6,779 nt of DNA, taken from the NCBI GenBank assembly GCA_028718065.1, contig JAQUMP010000188.1, positions 1 through 6,779 of the forward strand, read 5' to 3'. Shown piece after piece: positions 6,423-6,779 of this stretch. Position 1 is the stretch's first letter; every line of letters begins with the position of its first letter. The position numbers were made by a program, and so were the translations under genes. Below the pieces are notes generated by a model. It was not told the origin of the DNA and ran no database searches. It saw only the letters and a program-made list of their open reading frames with translations. The stretch comes from Chitinivibrionales bacterium (GTDB taxonomy: Bacteria; Fibrobacterota; Chitinivibrionia; Chitinivibrionales; FEN-1185).

Positions 6423-6779
6423 ATGGCCAATATTCCGACCCCAACCATTTCCGCCTCTCCCGGCGATGCGCTCATTAATATTCTTGGCGTGGTCTATGCA
6501 CACCGTAAGGTCAGCGACGGCGGCGACATTTACCTTACCCTCCATGGCATGGAGTATTCCGATGTTTTGATGATTGAAAACTGGTATGAAAAAGAGTGGT
6601 TCAAAACGCACCGCGAACGGCTTAAAGGCACGGGCGCGGTCTTCCGGGTGCCTACAAAAACCGTTAGCGGGCGCATGCTCGATCTGGTGGTCAAAAACTG
6701 CCGCGTGGGTGAGGATGTCCCGGTAGACACGCATACCCTGGAAGATTTCGTAAACACCGAGTTCAACAGCCCCTGGGAG
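6423..6779 (+). CDS. Unrecognised protein, possibly kinase-like N-lobe (3' end missing)
   Basis: An open frame of 119 codons starts at ATG 6423 and runs off the right edge without a stop. The preceding codon in frame is TAA (6420-6422), so the gene cannot begin earlier. There is no good ribosome binding site before this ATG, which leaves open leaderless translation or a later start such as Met43 or Met50. I do not recognise the family. There is no signal peptide or membrane helix in the visible part, so it is likely cytoplasmic. Residues 69-91 (GTGAVFRVPTKTV, then MLDLVVK with Lys91) followed by a helix containing Glu113 resemble the beta2-beta3-alphaC part of a protein-kinase-like N-lobe. 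The missing part would carry the catalytic loop, so this is only a suggestion. The reading is supported by the uninterrupted frame and by codon use like that of its neighbours, with G/C-ending codons common. Confidence 0.65.
   Translation, partial: MANIPTPTISASPGDALINILGVVYAHRKVSDGGDIYLTLHGMEYSDVLMIENWYEKEWFKTHRERLKGTGAVFRVPTKTVSGRMLDLVVKNCRVGEDVPVDTHTLEDFVNTEFNSPWE

Noticed and set aside
1..6779. CRISPR arrays, tRNA or rRNA genes, insertion-sequence ends, attachment sites
   Set aside because: No regularly spaced direct repeats, no cloverleaf-like or rRNA-like segments, and no transposase or integrase frame was seen by reading both strands.

Overview
The window is a dense stretch of chromosome-like DNA from a diderm (outer-membrane-bearing) bacterium. 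It holds seven genes and no intergenic gap longer than about 100 bases. Outer-membrane beta-barrel proteins and signal peptides indicate the Gram-negative-type envelope. A desulforedoxin-like small protein hints at an anaerobic or microaerophilic lifestyle. The lineage cannot be fixed from sequence alone. I saw no rRNA, tRNA, CRISPR array, transposase or phage structural gene.

Positions 1-5233 (+ strand) look like one envelope-related transcription unit. It starts with the 3' part of a Wzi-type capsule-assembly-like outer-membrane barrel (1-1446, cut by the left edge), followed 26 bases later by a second, divergent Wzi-like barrel (1473-2978). Next come a small exported protein of unknown function (3033-3665) and a membrane-anchored TPR protein (3662-5233), whose start codon overlaps the previous stop in an ATGA. 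The likely theme is surface polysaccharide or envelope assembly: two barrels in the outer membrane, a soluble periplasmic partner, and an inner-membrane protein presenting a TPR scaffold to the periplasm. The physical linkage is seen; the joint function is inferred.

Positions 5307-6056 (+) encode a compact stand-alone RNA ligase of the T4 Rnl2-like nucleotidyltransferase type. All core motifs are recognisable with spacing close to T4 Rnl2, except that motif V has Arg in place of its second Lys. A short AT-rich gap with a weak promoter-like sequence separates it from the envelope genes, so it is probably a separate unit.

Positions 6150-6323 (- strand) encode a 57-residue protein joining a lysine-rich tail to a cysteine-rich desulforedoxin-like metal site. 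It converges on the ligase, and a hairpin plus T-rich tract between them fits a terminator for the small gene. An AT-rich divergent region (6324-6422) separates it from the 5' part of an unrecognised protein (6423 to the right edge) that may have a protein-kinase-like N-lobe.

The most interesting items are the stand-alone RNA ligase, the lysine-tailed desulforedoxin-like miniprotein, the partial gene at the right edge, and the uncharacterised exported-protein/TPR pair attached to the tandem Wzi-like barrels. I do not see a clear-cut new defence or mobile system.
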